Shown here one piece after another: positions 52,285 to 63,990 of a stretch of 64,000 nucleotides of DNA (positions are counted from its first letter, which is position 1; each line of letters starts with the position of its first letter). The notes under the pieces are model-generated. The model was not told where the DNA came from. It worked only from the letters and a program-made list of their open reading frames with translations, and did no database searches. A program made the position numbers and the translations under genes. Source of the stretch: Paragordius varius (lineage: Eukaryota > Nematomorpha); the NCBI GenBank assembly GCA_964247055.1, contig OZ176054.1:4464001-4528000 (forward strand). Direction: 5' to 3'.

Positions 52285-52855
52285 ATTTATAAACTACTAT
52301 TAGTATAATAAATATTATATTACCTTAATTTTCTGTGATAAACGTGTAAGGTACCGATTTGTGGTATCAATTTGTCTTTTAAGCTACCGATTTGTGGTAT
52401 TAATTTGGCTTTTTAATAATGTTGGCAAGTAATAAAACTAAAATATTAGTATAATAAATATTATATTACCTTAATTTTGTGAAATAAACGTTTAAGGTAC
52501 CGATTTGTGGTATCAAGTCTTTTAATCTAGAGATTTGTGGTATTAACTTGGCTTTTTGATAATAATGACAGTAGTAGTAGGAAGTATAGTGTATAATCAC
52601 ATGATATAAATTCGAAAAAAATAAATATTTTTAATTTAAAATAAAAAATTTTAATTTAAAATTGAATAGATTTTAAAGATATTTAATGATAAAAAATTTA
52701 AACGGACAAAAAAAATTTATTTGTATTAAAAAAAATTTTTTTTATTTAATCGTGAAAAAGCGGGACATTTAAAAACGTAGCAGGAAGCGGGACAAAGTGT
52801 GAAAAAGCGGGACTGTCCCGCCAAAAGCGGGACGTCTGGTCACCTTATGTATGGA

Positions 52856-53335
52856 GCACAATGACTATGTTTGTACGTTTATAAATCTTCAAATTATTCA
52901 TATCATGTAGTGTTTTCAGAAAAAAATGGGCATTGTCTGAAAATCGTATGTTATAATGAAAAACTCCAAGGTTCTGGATATTTTTGGGGATAGACGAAAT
53001 TGCAGAAATAGAATTTTGGTTTAAAATAATAGAGCAATCGAAATTTTGGTATTTTCAATATTCTATTGTATAATAATTTATACAACATATCTCGTCTTTG
53101 AAAATAACACATCCAAATAAACTCTTAAAAAATTGGAATCAGAGTGAAATATAAACAATTTTTTCTATACAACTCAATGCGTAAAAATAATAGAAAGTTT
53201 TTTAATGTTCATATTTTACGCGCCATTTGGCGAAATGTGTTTTATATTAACATTTTAGTGGTTTAAAATTAATAGTTATGGCAAAAATGCGTTATAAATA
53301 TAAGCACCGAATGTCTTTTTTTAATCTGTTTAAAG
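52856..53335. other. AT-rich spacer
   Basis: No gene or recognisable repeat. The last eight bases are a target duplication of the next element. Confidence 0.35.
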
Positions 53336-53641
53336 CAGGGTTGTCCAACACGCGGCTTCCCAAAATATGTTAGCCTGCGAACAATTTGAAGTACCAAACA
53401 TATAAAAAATTCCATTCGTTGCAAAAAAAATTACTTGATTTTAGTAAAAGTGATATTTCAACATATATTATTTATAAATTTTCCGAATTTTGGCATCAAA
53501 CTACCAAAAAATGTTGAAATAAATATTACTTTATTGTCTTTTCATATTTTACAGACTTATGCTTGACTAATAAAATATTTATTGATGCCCATAATATTTT
53601 ACGAATGCGGATCGCGAAACCATTAGGGTTGAATACCCCTG
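53336..53641. mobile_element. hAT-type MITE (type copy of the family)
   Basis: The ends CAGGGTTGTCCAACACGCGG and TTGAATACCCCTG are imperfect inverted repeats of the hAT type. The flanks GTTTAAAG (53328-53335) and GTTTAAAA (53642-53649) match at 7 of 8 positions. About 306 bp, non-coding. Relatives lie at 24478-24700, 31404-31603, 33969-34260 and 57000-57150. Confidence 0.8.
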
Positions 53642-53649
53642 GTTTAAAA

Positions 53650-56639
53650 GGATAAGGCCCTGGTTGCAAATAATATTTAATCAATTTTAATCAAATATTA
53701 TTTAATAACATGCCAATTTTGTGATTTTTTTTTAGATTAAAATCATTTTCTTTTAGACCAATTAACATTTCATTACCTTTCAATTTTTGTAGACGATAAC
53801 TGGGGTAGTTTGTGCCACAGAGCTTAAAATTGTAAATAAACTACTGTTTGTTTTGGTTGAAATTTAAATATTATCAAACATTGTACTCTTTCTTGAATTG
53901 GGTAAAAAAATTTTATAGAGATTTGCTTATAGAGCCCAAAATTGGGAGCAAAATCCGATTGAAAAGCTGTTTTAAAATAAAAATTAAAACTTTACTGCCT
54001 CAACGTTAAGTGAAAGCTTTCTGAAGTTATTTATTGTAGTACCATACTCATCATTTACTAGACTGTTGTAATCAATAAACACTTCATCATTTTGGAGTTT
54101 AAAATCCCAGAGTCATTTTAAAATTTAATATATCTTAAAGTATTTAAAGTATTAAATATTTAAAATATGCTCTGTTTAGCCTTTTAAGCGCATACTTCAA
54201 TAATTATTTTAAAAATGTAAAAAATCCTTATTTCATACTTTTTATCCGCCATTTTTTTCTTTGGATTTTTGCTAATGCATCAGACAAATAAATAAATATA
54301 TTATGGTAAAATATAAATAATTAACTATGGAAGGCTTTCAAATTTCATTTTACAAGTAAATATATTTATTAAATATCAATTTTTATTGTTTCAATCGGGT
54401 TTCGAAGCTATCTAAATTTGGGATCCTAGAAGTTAAAAAACTGTAAAAAATATGATTTTTAATCTAATACAGGAAAACATAATTAAATTATAAAACAATT
54501 TTCATATCAGTATTTAAAATTTCATTCTCTGGTGTATAAAACTACCCCAAAATGTAATCTTCTGCAAAAAAACAAAGCAAAAATGGCGGCGCAAGAGTTT
54601 TAGATGATAATGCTATTTGCCCAATATCTAAATACGAATTTGGCTCTGGATGGTGATTCCTCAAAAGTTAATAATGTTAATATTTTATTTTTGGGGTAGT
54701 TAATTACTTCAGACATCATTAATAAATAGCTAAACGAAAAAGTTATAATATTGAGCCAATAATAAAAAATATATTCATTATCTATTTAAAATGTATTTAT
54801 TAAAAATTCTTTAAAAATGGTTTGTCCCAACTTTTGAGCGACAAATTTATTTGATGAAAAAATTGTAAATATATATTATACAATGAAAACGTATGATTAT
54901 CAAACTTGACGACCGAAAGCGATTTTAATGTTGAAATTATAAATTGGGGCAAATTTAACATTCTTTAACGTTTTAAAAGCAATATTTATAATATTTTTTA
55001 ATGTAAGATTATAAAGTTACATTTTAAACGTTTTGTTGCCAAATACATTTTCTAATTGTGAAATCGGTAAAAATTGATCGAAAATTAATTAAGATTAAAA
55101 TTTATTTGATTGTAATTTGACATTTTCCGTAATTTTAATATTGTAATCTAAATTTTTTGGGCGTTACAATAATTAAAAAAATTGCGTAAATATATATAAA
55201 TATATAATGGTTTTTATTTTAAAATTACCATATATATTAATATATTTTTGTTATTATACTTATATGCTGATGGTAGTAACACACTACAAAATTAAAACTA
55301 AAAAGAATATTCTGCACCAAATAAAAGAATTTTATGGACTAAATGATTTTGATTCCCGTTCTATTAGTTTTTGGTTGTTCACGGTTACATGTTTTAAGGT
55401 AATTTGCTAGAATAGACTAATTGTTTTGTAAAATTAGAATAATTTGCCATTAATATATAAATAGTATATAATTTTATATGGTATTCAAATTAGGGTATCT
55501 AAATACCCCAGACTAAATTTAAGATAATTTTTAATAACTGCTGAAGGAAACGGCCCAAATTAAATTTATACTTCTATCCTAATAAAAATTATATAATTAT
55601 GCCAAAATATCTAAATAAAATTTTGTTTTGAAAAAAAAGTTCCATGTCAAACTACTTCGAAGCCATTTTTATTTTACAAAATGTTTGCAAAATATCGTCT
55701 TCTTTAAATTTTAAGGGTAAAATTAAAGCCAATTTTTTATTTAAATTACTTACATTGAGAGAAATATAAAAAGCGGTTTTTTGTATTATTTTTTATTTTA
55801 CCATCGCACATATGTCACGTTGACTAAATTTTTACCTTCCGGTTTTAGCTTAAAATAAATAATATCAAGTATTTTTGAATAAAATTTTTTATATATTTCG
55901 GTTTATTTATGTTATATAAGTCCAAAATTTTCCCAGGTTTCGATTCCTTCCATATTTTTTAAAGAATTTAATTTTAAAAATTTGAATCGGAGGACTGAAA
56001 TGAATGTCTTGTATTCAAGTGTTAAACGAAAAAAAATATATTATTTGGAGCCAATTTGTTACAAAAGATTTAAGAGGCAATAGTTTCAGTTCCAACAAAA
56101 CGCTTCCGGTTTCAATTCCCTAATATATGAAGCTAAATAACAAAAATCGTTTGATGATTTTTTATTTACTAACAAGCGTTAGAATATATTTTATTAAATC
56201 AACATCTTTGATAGATTTTATTTTTTTTAAAGGGCTTAATAGTAATTTATAACCCTAAATATCATAAAATGATACCAAGGGGCTTATTAGTAATTTTCTA
56301 CCTACATATAATTGCTAAAGATAAATTAAATATTCAGTTGCTTCGTACTTGAATTATATTGAATATAACGATTGGAGCCAAAATAATTCAAATAAATCAT
56401 TTAATATATTGATATTCAATACATTTCCATTAAACTTTCCATTAAGTTTTAGGATAACAAGGTCAATTTGAACATTAATAATTATCATTTTCACATAAAA
56501 ATGAAAATTTTAAATGCCTTAGAATTTATTTTATTACAATAGAAAAAATAAAAATAAAAGAACGAATATTTTGTTAGTGTAAATAATATGAACATATCAA
56601 TAAAAAGATTATATTATCAATTTATGAGCTATCAGCATT

Positions 56640-56641
<2 letters not shown>
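53650..56641. other. long AT-rich intergenic region with old repeats
   Basis: No gene is supported. The segment 55565-55690 is the reverse complement of the repeat at 12780-12890, and 54570-54660 is a distant relative. The frame at 55207-55410 is rich in Ile/Tyr/Phe but resembles nothing known and is probably chance. Confidence 0.5.
55565..55690 (-). repeat. old dispersed repeat, copy B (inverted relative to copy A)
   Basis: On the minus strand it reads GTAAAATAAAAATGGCTTCG, then TTTTATTTAGATATTTTGGC, then AGAAGTATAAATTTAA, in the same order and spacing as 12780-12890. Confidence 0.6.

Positions 56642-56676
<35 letters not shown>
56642..56676. repeat. (TA)n microsatellite
   Basis: About 17 TA units, 50 bases from the 3' end of the Ig-domain gene. 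Confidence 0.95.
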
Positions 56677-56678
<2 letters not shown>

Positions 56679-56725
56679 TAATGTATGGTTTTAGATAAAT
56701 TTGCGTTAAAATTATTACATTTACA

Positions 56726-57428
56726 TCATTTTTCATACGGGTCGAATTCAACTAAGACTTCTGTGCTTGATTCAGCTTTTCCATGAGGATTCGTTAAAAC
56801 ACATTTGTATACACCTTCTTCGTCCCTTGAGGTGTCGGGAATCGTTAAACTGACATGCCCTAAACAGATACATATATATATAATTTTTGCATTTTTTTCT
56901 CAAGAAATTTTTTATAAAAAAATCCTAAATATAACCTAAAATCCATAATTTTCAAAATTAAATGTGTAACATATACTAATAAAATTGGTATTTGAACAAA
57001 TTATCTATTAAGTTTTCCAAATTTTAGCAAACAATTAGAAAAAAAATGGTAAAATAATTGGTAATTTAAGTGGCTTCTTTATAAAATCCAGCCCACATAT
57101 CTTCCTAAAGCGGACCGCCAAGCCATTTGTGTTGCACACTCCTGGTGTAAAACAACCATGGATTGTAATAAATTTATATTACATACTTTTCTCTCAGATC
57201 ATAGTTTTTAAGTATGATATCAAAATTAAAAATGCAACAATTAAAACCTTTGCCTTCTTCGATTTCCATTAAGGCGCGTTTTCCTTCATGAATTTTTTTA
57301 TCGTTTAAAAACCATTCAACGGTAGGGAACGGATCCCCACTTATTTTAGCTTCAAATCGAGATCCACTGTGTTCACATACCTCCTTTAGGGTTGTGGATA
57401 AGGGTTTAAGGAACTTCGGTGCAGACAT
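56726..57428 (-). CDS. single immunoglobulin (I-set) domain protein, telokin-like, 104 residues, 2 exons
   Basis: Exons 57248-57428 and 56726-56859 (donor AAAG/GTTTTA, acceptor TTTAG) join in phase. The product opens MSAPKFLKPLSTTLKEVC and is essentially one I-set domain: RFEAKISGDPFPTVEWFLND (B/C strands with the core Trp), EEGKGHVSLTIPD (E strand) and DEEGVYKCVLTNPHG (Y-x-C of the F strand), ending DPYEK. The usual first cysteine is replaced by Ala in FEAK, as often in muscle I-set domains. Closest in style to telokin/myosin light-chain kinase and titin-type domains, so probably intracellular and cytoskeletal; there is no signal peptide. It could also be one end of a larger gene with exons I failed to see, but it has both an ATG and a stop. 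The intron holds a MITE fragment. Confidence 0.8.
57000..57150. repeat. hAT-type MITE fragment in the Ig-gene intron
   Basis: TTTTCCAAATTTTAGCAAAC and GCGGACCGCCAAGCCATTTG, then a GCACACTCCTGGTGT end, match the right part of the 53336-53641 family. Confidence 0.5.
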
Positions 57429-59895
57429 TTTATCTTTGAATTATATTTAAGATATGATTGTATTACTAGTTGGAATAAGGTTTTTAACAGAAAATCAATT
57501 TATACGGCTAATAAGTTTTGTCAAATAGTTTAATAATTGTTTGATTATATAAAGGATGATTAAAAAAATGCACTCGAATATTTTTATGAAATAAACATAT
57601 GAAAGTTATTGAAAGTTAAAATTCTTATATTTATATAAATTAAAGATTATAACGTTTCAATCAATAATAAGGAGTCAATACTTTAATTCGCGCAAAATAA
57701 ATGTTGTGAATCAATCGATCGTTTTTTAGGCTAAAGTACCTTACCATACTCATAAAGCGCAGATGTTTCGCATAAATTCTATTTTTTGGTTAAACATTGA
57801 TACGAAATCGGAAAATCGATCGTTTTTATAATATTTAAGAATAGTAGTAATAAAATTTGATAGTATCTAGGTGCATAAATAAAAATATATGCTGCAATCA
57901 AAACTTTATATATGTATAAAAATTTGGTAAATGAAAGCTTCAATTTTTATTGGTGTTTTATGTTTACATTATTATGGGAAAATTTCTAATGATAAATGTA
58001 TATGAATTAAAATTGGTATATTTACATACAGACGCTCTATAAATCATATAGTTGATGCATACTTAAAAGATCAGAATGAATTTGGAACAGGAAACCATGA
58101 ACTTTTTTGACACTTCTCTAGAACCATAAACCGGTTTGGTTCCAAAATATACAATATTGGTTCCTTATATCTAAAGATTGGGTACTTAATTTGCATATAG
58201 AGCCCATGGAGGCTTTAATCAGGCTAAATGGTGGTAGAGAAATGGAATATTTAAGTATATTTATTTAGATTTTCTAATAAATAATACATAATGTACGGTG
58301 TATATATTTGATACTTTATAACAATTTGAAATGAATTAATATAAATTATAATATAGCACCCCAATCATCCTGAAACCTGAAACGGAAACCAAATTTTTTC
58401 GCAAAAACAATAGAACCTGATATACGAATCAAAATTTTTATCACAGAATATCTTTTGAAAAAGTAACCACTTTCTCCAAAATTGTTTTTCTTAAAAATAT
58501 ATGAACCCTAATACAGGAAAAAAAATCTGGAACTCTGTAAATATCAGGGAATGTCAAATTTTGGGTATAATTCGATTTTATAAGTTTGGTGCTTGATGGA
58601 TTCAAACATTAGCTTCTAGAAACCCTAAAAAATAGCACTTTGCGTATGGACTATAAAATCAAATTAAAAAAAATGGATGAATTTAACATTGAGGGAATTT
58701 GGATCATTGTAAATCCGATGCATACAAATTTTGATAAAAAATGGTTTTAGTTTTAGAATGAATAAAATGTGGGCTCTTAAAGTTCCAATTTTTTCTTCTC
58801 TTTTTAAATGGGCTACTTTTCTTATGAAGGCAAAAATGCCGAGATACCGCGATAAAAATTTTAACGCTAAATTTCATATTAATTAAAATTATTTTTACAA
58901 AATGCATACCTTTTTCTAAAACTTAATTTTTAGCTTTTCGTCGAGGCACACTTTATACTATTTTGAACGGTGTAACGCTTAAGATATGATAATAACCCTT
59001 TTTATATAAACAATTCAATGATGCTGTGCTTCTATCGTTTTAAAATTTAAATGTTAGTTTGCTTTCATAATTTGGTAAAATTTAAGGAAAATTTTTTTAA
59101 TCAAAATTCTAAGGTATAGATATATTCAGATATTCAGCATCTTTGAATAGAGAAAAAGTGTTTAATAATATTTTAAAGTGTTTTTATACCGTTTCCATCA
59201 TGGAAAATATTAGCAAGTATTCTTCAGGTCAATAAAAAATTTTTGAAAAATGGCATGTTTTAAAAATTTAGTTTATATAGGGTGGATGATAAAAAAGTCG
59301 CACTTGACTTGTAAGTCAAGCGTGGCAAGTTGAGCAAGTTTACTTAAGGCAGCAAGTGTACACTTGATCGGTGATAAAAAAACACTTAAGGCAAGTCTTT
59401 TGCTTATGAATGTAACATTTTTATGCCACCTAATTAGAATTTTACAGAAATTATTTTGATCATTTTCAGCCAAAATGAAATAAGGTACAAAAAGATAAAC
59501 AATTAATACAATATGCATTTATTGACGTGTTTAAACTCACTGGCAAGTATCTTATTAAATATTATAAAAAACTTTAAATATTCAGCCTGGTAATAATTTT
59601 TAGATTGATGAAACCATTCGCCCCTAAAACACTTTCCATTTCTTCACACTATATTTTGTTTGGAGTCCATTTGCAAATATAATGGGTGGATGTATATACA
59701 ATATAAAATATTTATTTTTAATTGATAAACATTACATTCGAAATAAATTTATAAAATAAATTCTTTACATTGGTTAATGGTTGTAAGGTTATAATATTCT
59801 ATTTTGTTAACACACTCAATTCATGTTGCATCAGTTATTATGTATTATATATATATTTCGTGTTAAAGCTTATCTGTTGTTGAGAATAACCATTG
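57429..59895. other. AT-rich intergenic region
   Basis: No gene is supported. A block at 59280-59410 contains several inverted and repeated short words (CACTTGACTTGTAAGTCAAG, then GCAAGT several times, and GATAAAAAA twice) and may be a repeat remnant. Confidence 0.45.
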
Positions 59896-60041
59896 TGTAA
59901 CGTCTACGCAAATAAGGCATGCACACATAAAAAAGAACTTGTGATTTAATAGCCAGTCACTTTTTTATTTAGGTTTTCTATTTATCGTTCAACTCTATTT
60001 TAATATACCATATTGCTATACGTGAATAAATCAACTTTACA
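59896..60041 (+). repeat. candidate 5' long terminal repeat of the gypsy-type fossil
   Basis: The stretch from TGTAACG to TTTACA lies directly ahead of TGGTGCCGTGTTAGC, which looks like a tRNA primer-binding site. Its length (about 146 bp) suits elements with short LTRs. The partner LTR is outside the window, so the borders are provisional. Confidence 0.4.
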
Positions 60042-60063
60042 TTTGGTGCCGTGTTAGCTTTCA

Positions 60064-60860
60064 ATGAGCCAAGCGTTGGACATTTCAAAACTGATTTTGG
60101 AGCCTTTTAAGGAACCGATGAATTTTACGCAATATATACGTCACATCAGGAGAGTCTTAAATTCCAAAAATATCGAATCCAATGACACCACAATGAAAGG
60201 CACTTTTCTCGCTTTCGGCGGTATTCAAGTAATAATGAAAATCGAAACGTTAGCATACCCAAAACTCATAGATGACATGGAATGGGAGGAAATTGCAACC
60301 TTGGCCACTCAGATATATTCACCAATCAGCAACCTATGGTTAAATCGAGTCGAATTCTACCGATTAAAAAAAATGCCAGATGAATCAGTCATGGATTTCC
60401 TGGAACGTCTGAAAGCAAAGTGTGAAGCCGGGAAATTTGAAGGGGATATTCAGTCAAAATTACGCGATTTATTTCTGGTAGGTCTTGAAAATCCCAGAGT
60501 AGAACGCGAAATTCAATCCAAATATCCAGATGGCAAAAAGGACGGGGGTCCGGTAACCCTTCAAGCGATTGTAGACATCGCTTATTCCTATGAATTAGAA
60601 GATAAAAAGGTTCACAACATCAGAGATAATAATGATATAAACAATAATAATACCAGTGAACTTCCTTCAAGTATCCAACCAGTTGTTAATGATAATAATA
60701 CAATCAATCAAATAACCCGAAAGCTATGTAGTAATTGTGGGTATCGACATGGTTCCGCCACCTGTCCGGCAAAAGGAAAACGGTGTTTCAATTGCGACAA
60801 ATGGAATCATTTCAGCACAGTATGCAAGGCAACGTTCCGACGGCCGTCAATCCGCACCAT
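60064..60860 (+). mobile_element. gag region of the gypsy-type fossil
   Basis: The capsid-like part (about 60064-60620) contains FYRLKKMPDESVMDFLERLK, typical of gypsy gag. Two CCHC-type knuckles follow (CSNCGYRHGSATC and CFNCDKWNHFSTVC, about 60733-60825). Gag and pol appear in one reading frame, as is usual for this group. Confidence 0.85.
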
Positions 60861-60879
60861 GACTAGCCGGAACAACACC

Positions 60880-62650
60880 CCCCGGATTCAGGTATTAATA
60901 AATATACCAACAACGTTTATCTACGATACGGGCGCCGAGGTAACCGTTATTGGCAAGCGCACTTGGGTAAATATTGGTCGACCTCGTTTGCTCCCAGCTC
61001 CAAATTTGCGAACCTACAATGATGGCCCGATAGAAGTACTCGGAAAATCGATGATTTCAGTGGTTTTGAACGAAGAGGAGAAGTGCCTGCCCTGCGTGGT
61101 GACGCAAACTAACCCGCCAACCGTGTTCGGGATGAATTGGATGCGGGCGTTTCGGTTAGAATTCCCAAAAAATGTTTTTTCAGTTTTACATACGCAAGCA
61201 CCTAATAATAAAATGTTATATGATTATTTTGACAAATTGTTTTCAGACGAGTTAGGTACTTTCAAGGGGCCCCCAATAAAATTATTTATCGACCCCGGGG
61301 CCAAACCTAAAGTTTTTCCTTGTCGTAGGGTACCTTTAACTCTAAAATCTTTAGTAGAAAATAAAATTGATAGATTAGTTAAACTCAAAATACTTCGACC
61401 TATCGATCCGACCCAAACCCCAATAACATGGGCCTCTCCCACAGTAAATATAATTAAAGGAAATGGAGAAATTAGGATATGTGCCGATTTCCGAATTAGT
61501 ATCAACCGTTATTTAGCAAAGGATTCTCATCTGATACCTACTTTTGACGAGTTGGCCACCAAAGTGGCAAATGGGATAATTTTTTCCACTTTAGACCTGA
61601 AAGATGCTTACTTACAATTTCCGATAGACCGGGCGTCACAGACGTTAGTAACCATCACAACTCACAAAGGGTTTTATGCTTACCAACGACTTCCATTCGG
61701 ATTAACTTCAGCACTTATGATCTTTCAAAGATGCATGGACAATCTTTTAAAGGACATACCTGGTATTTGTGTGTACCTGGATGATGTCTTAATTTCCGGA
61801 GCTACCAGGGAGGAACATGATCAAAGATTAAGGGAAGTATTTAGAAGGTTACAAGAGGCGGGATTACGATTGCGCCGAGACAAATTGCAAATTGGTATCT
61901 CACGAGTCAAATACATGGGGTACGTGATTTCTGACCAAGGTATTGAGCCGTCCAATGAAAAATTAGAGGCCATTAAAAATTGTCCGACACCTACAAACAA
62001 AACTGAGCTACGTTCGTTCTTAGGCTTAATAAATTTTCATGAGCGGTTTATACCAAACTGTCACCCACATCTAGCAACCTTACACAAGTTAAGTGGAAAG
62101 AATACTCCTTGGCGGTGGACCCCGGCAGATGATAGTGAATTCGCGAAAGCAAAAAGCTTGCTAACCAGGCCCCCCGCTTTAATGCCATTTAACGACCGTT
62201 TTCCCTTGTTGATCGAAACAGATGCTTCCAACAAGGGGTTTGGGTCAATACTGTTTCATAAGACCCCACAGGGGAAACGCCCAATTTTTTACGCGTCACG
62301 AACTTGTTCAATAGCAGAAAATGGTTATTCCACGATCGAAAAAGAGGCCAAGGCCATAGTGTTCGCCCTAGAAAAATTTAAATACTTTATATATGGAAGA
62401 CCTTTCGAGATATATACAGATCATAAACCGCTGGTGTCATTTGGGCGGAAGAGAGACATCAACAATATTAATAATAGCAAACTGCTCAGGTGGATATCGA
62501 AGACCATCGGGTACGAGTATGAAATATTTTACAAGAAAGGGAAAGAAAACTTAGCCGACGCGTTGTCGAGACTTCCCATAGAGCATAGCCAACCAGATGA
62601 TGAAGATGACGCGGCCACCAAGCAGGTACGATTTTTGGCTCTAAAAACGC
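60880..62650 (+). mobile_element. protease, reverse transcriptase and RNase H region of the gypsy-type fossil
   Basis: An aspartic protease signature YDTGAEVTVIG lies at about 60920. The reverse transcriptase spans roughly 61300-61980, with DLKDAYLQ, RLPFGLTSA and VYLDDVLI. RNase H lies at about 62200-62600, with ETDASNKGFG, IEKEAKAI and YTDHKPL. Order and motifs are standard for Ty3/gypsy. Confidence 0.92.
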
Positions 62651-62789
62651 TTGATGTAAATAAGAAAGTGGTCGAAGAGGCAACGATCACTGACCAACGG
62701 TTATCAAAAGTTAAAAATGCTCTAAGGACAAACAGTTGGATCGACGAAGATCTGAAACCTTTTTAAAACATAAAAACGACTTGGAGTGG

Positions 62790-63990
62790 TGTTATAATCT
62801 GTTATACCTGAATGATCGCTTAGTGATACCACAAGCGATGCAGGAAACGATATTGAAACTTCTGCATACGGGACACAGCGGGCTAAAAACAATGAAAGCC
62901 CAAGCCCGGTGTTCGGTATTTTGGCCCGAATTAGACACCGATCTAGCGAATTATGTGGAAAGGTGCGAGGCTTGCCAAACGACCTAACGCACCTGAAAAT
63001 CTTCCCTATCGATGGAATTTTAACACTTTGACATGGGAAAGGTTACATATAGATGTTGCTGGACCGGTGGACGGATATTATTGGTTAGTGACTATCGATA
63101 GCGCCTCACGGTGGGTAGAGATAGATCTTCTTAAATCAATAACGAGTCAAAGCGTTTTAAATTGCCTGGAAAAACACATCGCACGATTTGGTTTTCCCCG
63201 CCAAATTGTGACCGATAACGCCACGTATTTTACTTCAAGAGAATTTACGACTCTCCTAAATCATATGAATATAAAGCACATCTGTGCAGCACCCTATCAC
63301 CCCAAAACAAACGGTCTAGTAGAGAGAGTAACAAAGACATTAAAAACGAAATACGCCGCTACTAAGACCCAACAAATGCAAGCATATGAAGCTATCAACA
63401 CGGTCCTTTATTCGTATCTAACTAGCATGCATTCTTCGCTAAAAGAAACGCCTTCCGCCATATTCCTAAAACGGCGTGTACACAATCCTATCTCTTGGGT
63501 AAAAACAACCCCTGTCGAATATATAGAGCACGAAAATGAACCGAGACGCGAATTTCAACAAGACGATCCTGTCTATATTAAAAATGAAATGGCCGTAGGC
63601 TGGCGGCCAGGTCACATTCTGGAGAGAAGGGGGTTACTCTCGTATGAAGTGCAAGATGAGGAAGGGATTCAAAAACGTAAACATGCAGATCAGTTACGAC
63701 GTAGGTCAGGAGGGAATTCATACGAAACTAATCCCTTAATAGAGCATAAATATCCCAGCGTCGAAAGTGTCCCGGGTCATGTCGAGGGAGCCCACTCCGA
63801 ACAAACCTTCCATCCCACCTCGGAATCTCAAATAGTCCATGCCCCAACTCCTGCTACCTCATGGCAAGACGTAGCCCCAGAATCGCTGACGCCTGTAGAG
63901 GTCATACCCGACGTGGAAAAGGAGGTTTCTGACCTACCCGAGCGTAGATATCCGCTAAGAAGACGGCAGCCTCCCGATCGTTTAAACTTA
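62790..63990 (+). mobile_element. integrase region of the gypsy-type fossil
   Basis: A zinc-binding start with HTGHSGLKTMKAQAR (about 62865), then the catalytic core with LHIDVAGPVDG, IVTDNATYFTS and APYHPKTNGLVERV (about 63040-63330), then a less conserved C-terminal part and a basic end near 63990. Confidence 0.9.

Larger units (their letters stand above)
49467..52847 (-). mobile_element. hAT transposon, 3.4 kb, complete ends, two transposase copies tail to tail
   Basis: The 13-bp terminal inverted repeats TAAGGTGACCAGA / TCTGGTCACCTTA are perfect, flanked by perfect 8-bp duplications TGTATGGA (49459-49466 and 52848-52855). GC-rich subterminal motifs (AAAAGCGGGAC, several copies at the right, one near the left) look like transposase-binding sites. 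The larger transposase copy is on the minus strand (52284 to 50478); a shorter, more decayed relative is on the plus strand (about 49690-50410). Identical duplications and ends suggest a recent insertion. Confidence 0.93.

Noticed and set aside
55207-55410. Possible small membrane protein
   Set aside because: Rich in Ile, Tyr and Phe as expected from AT-rich DNA; no similarity and no clear splice or neighbour context.
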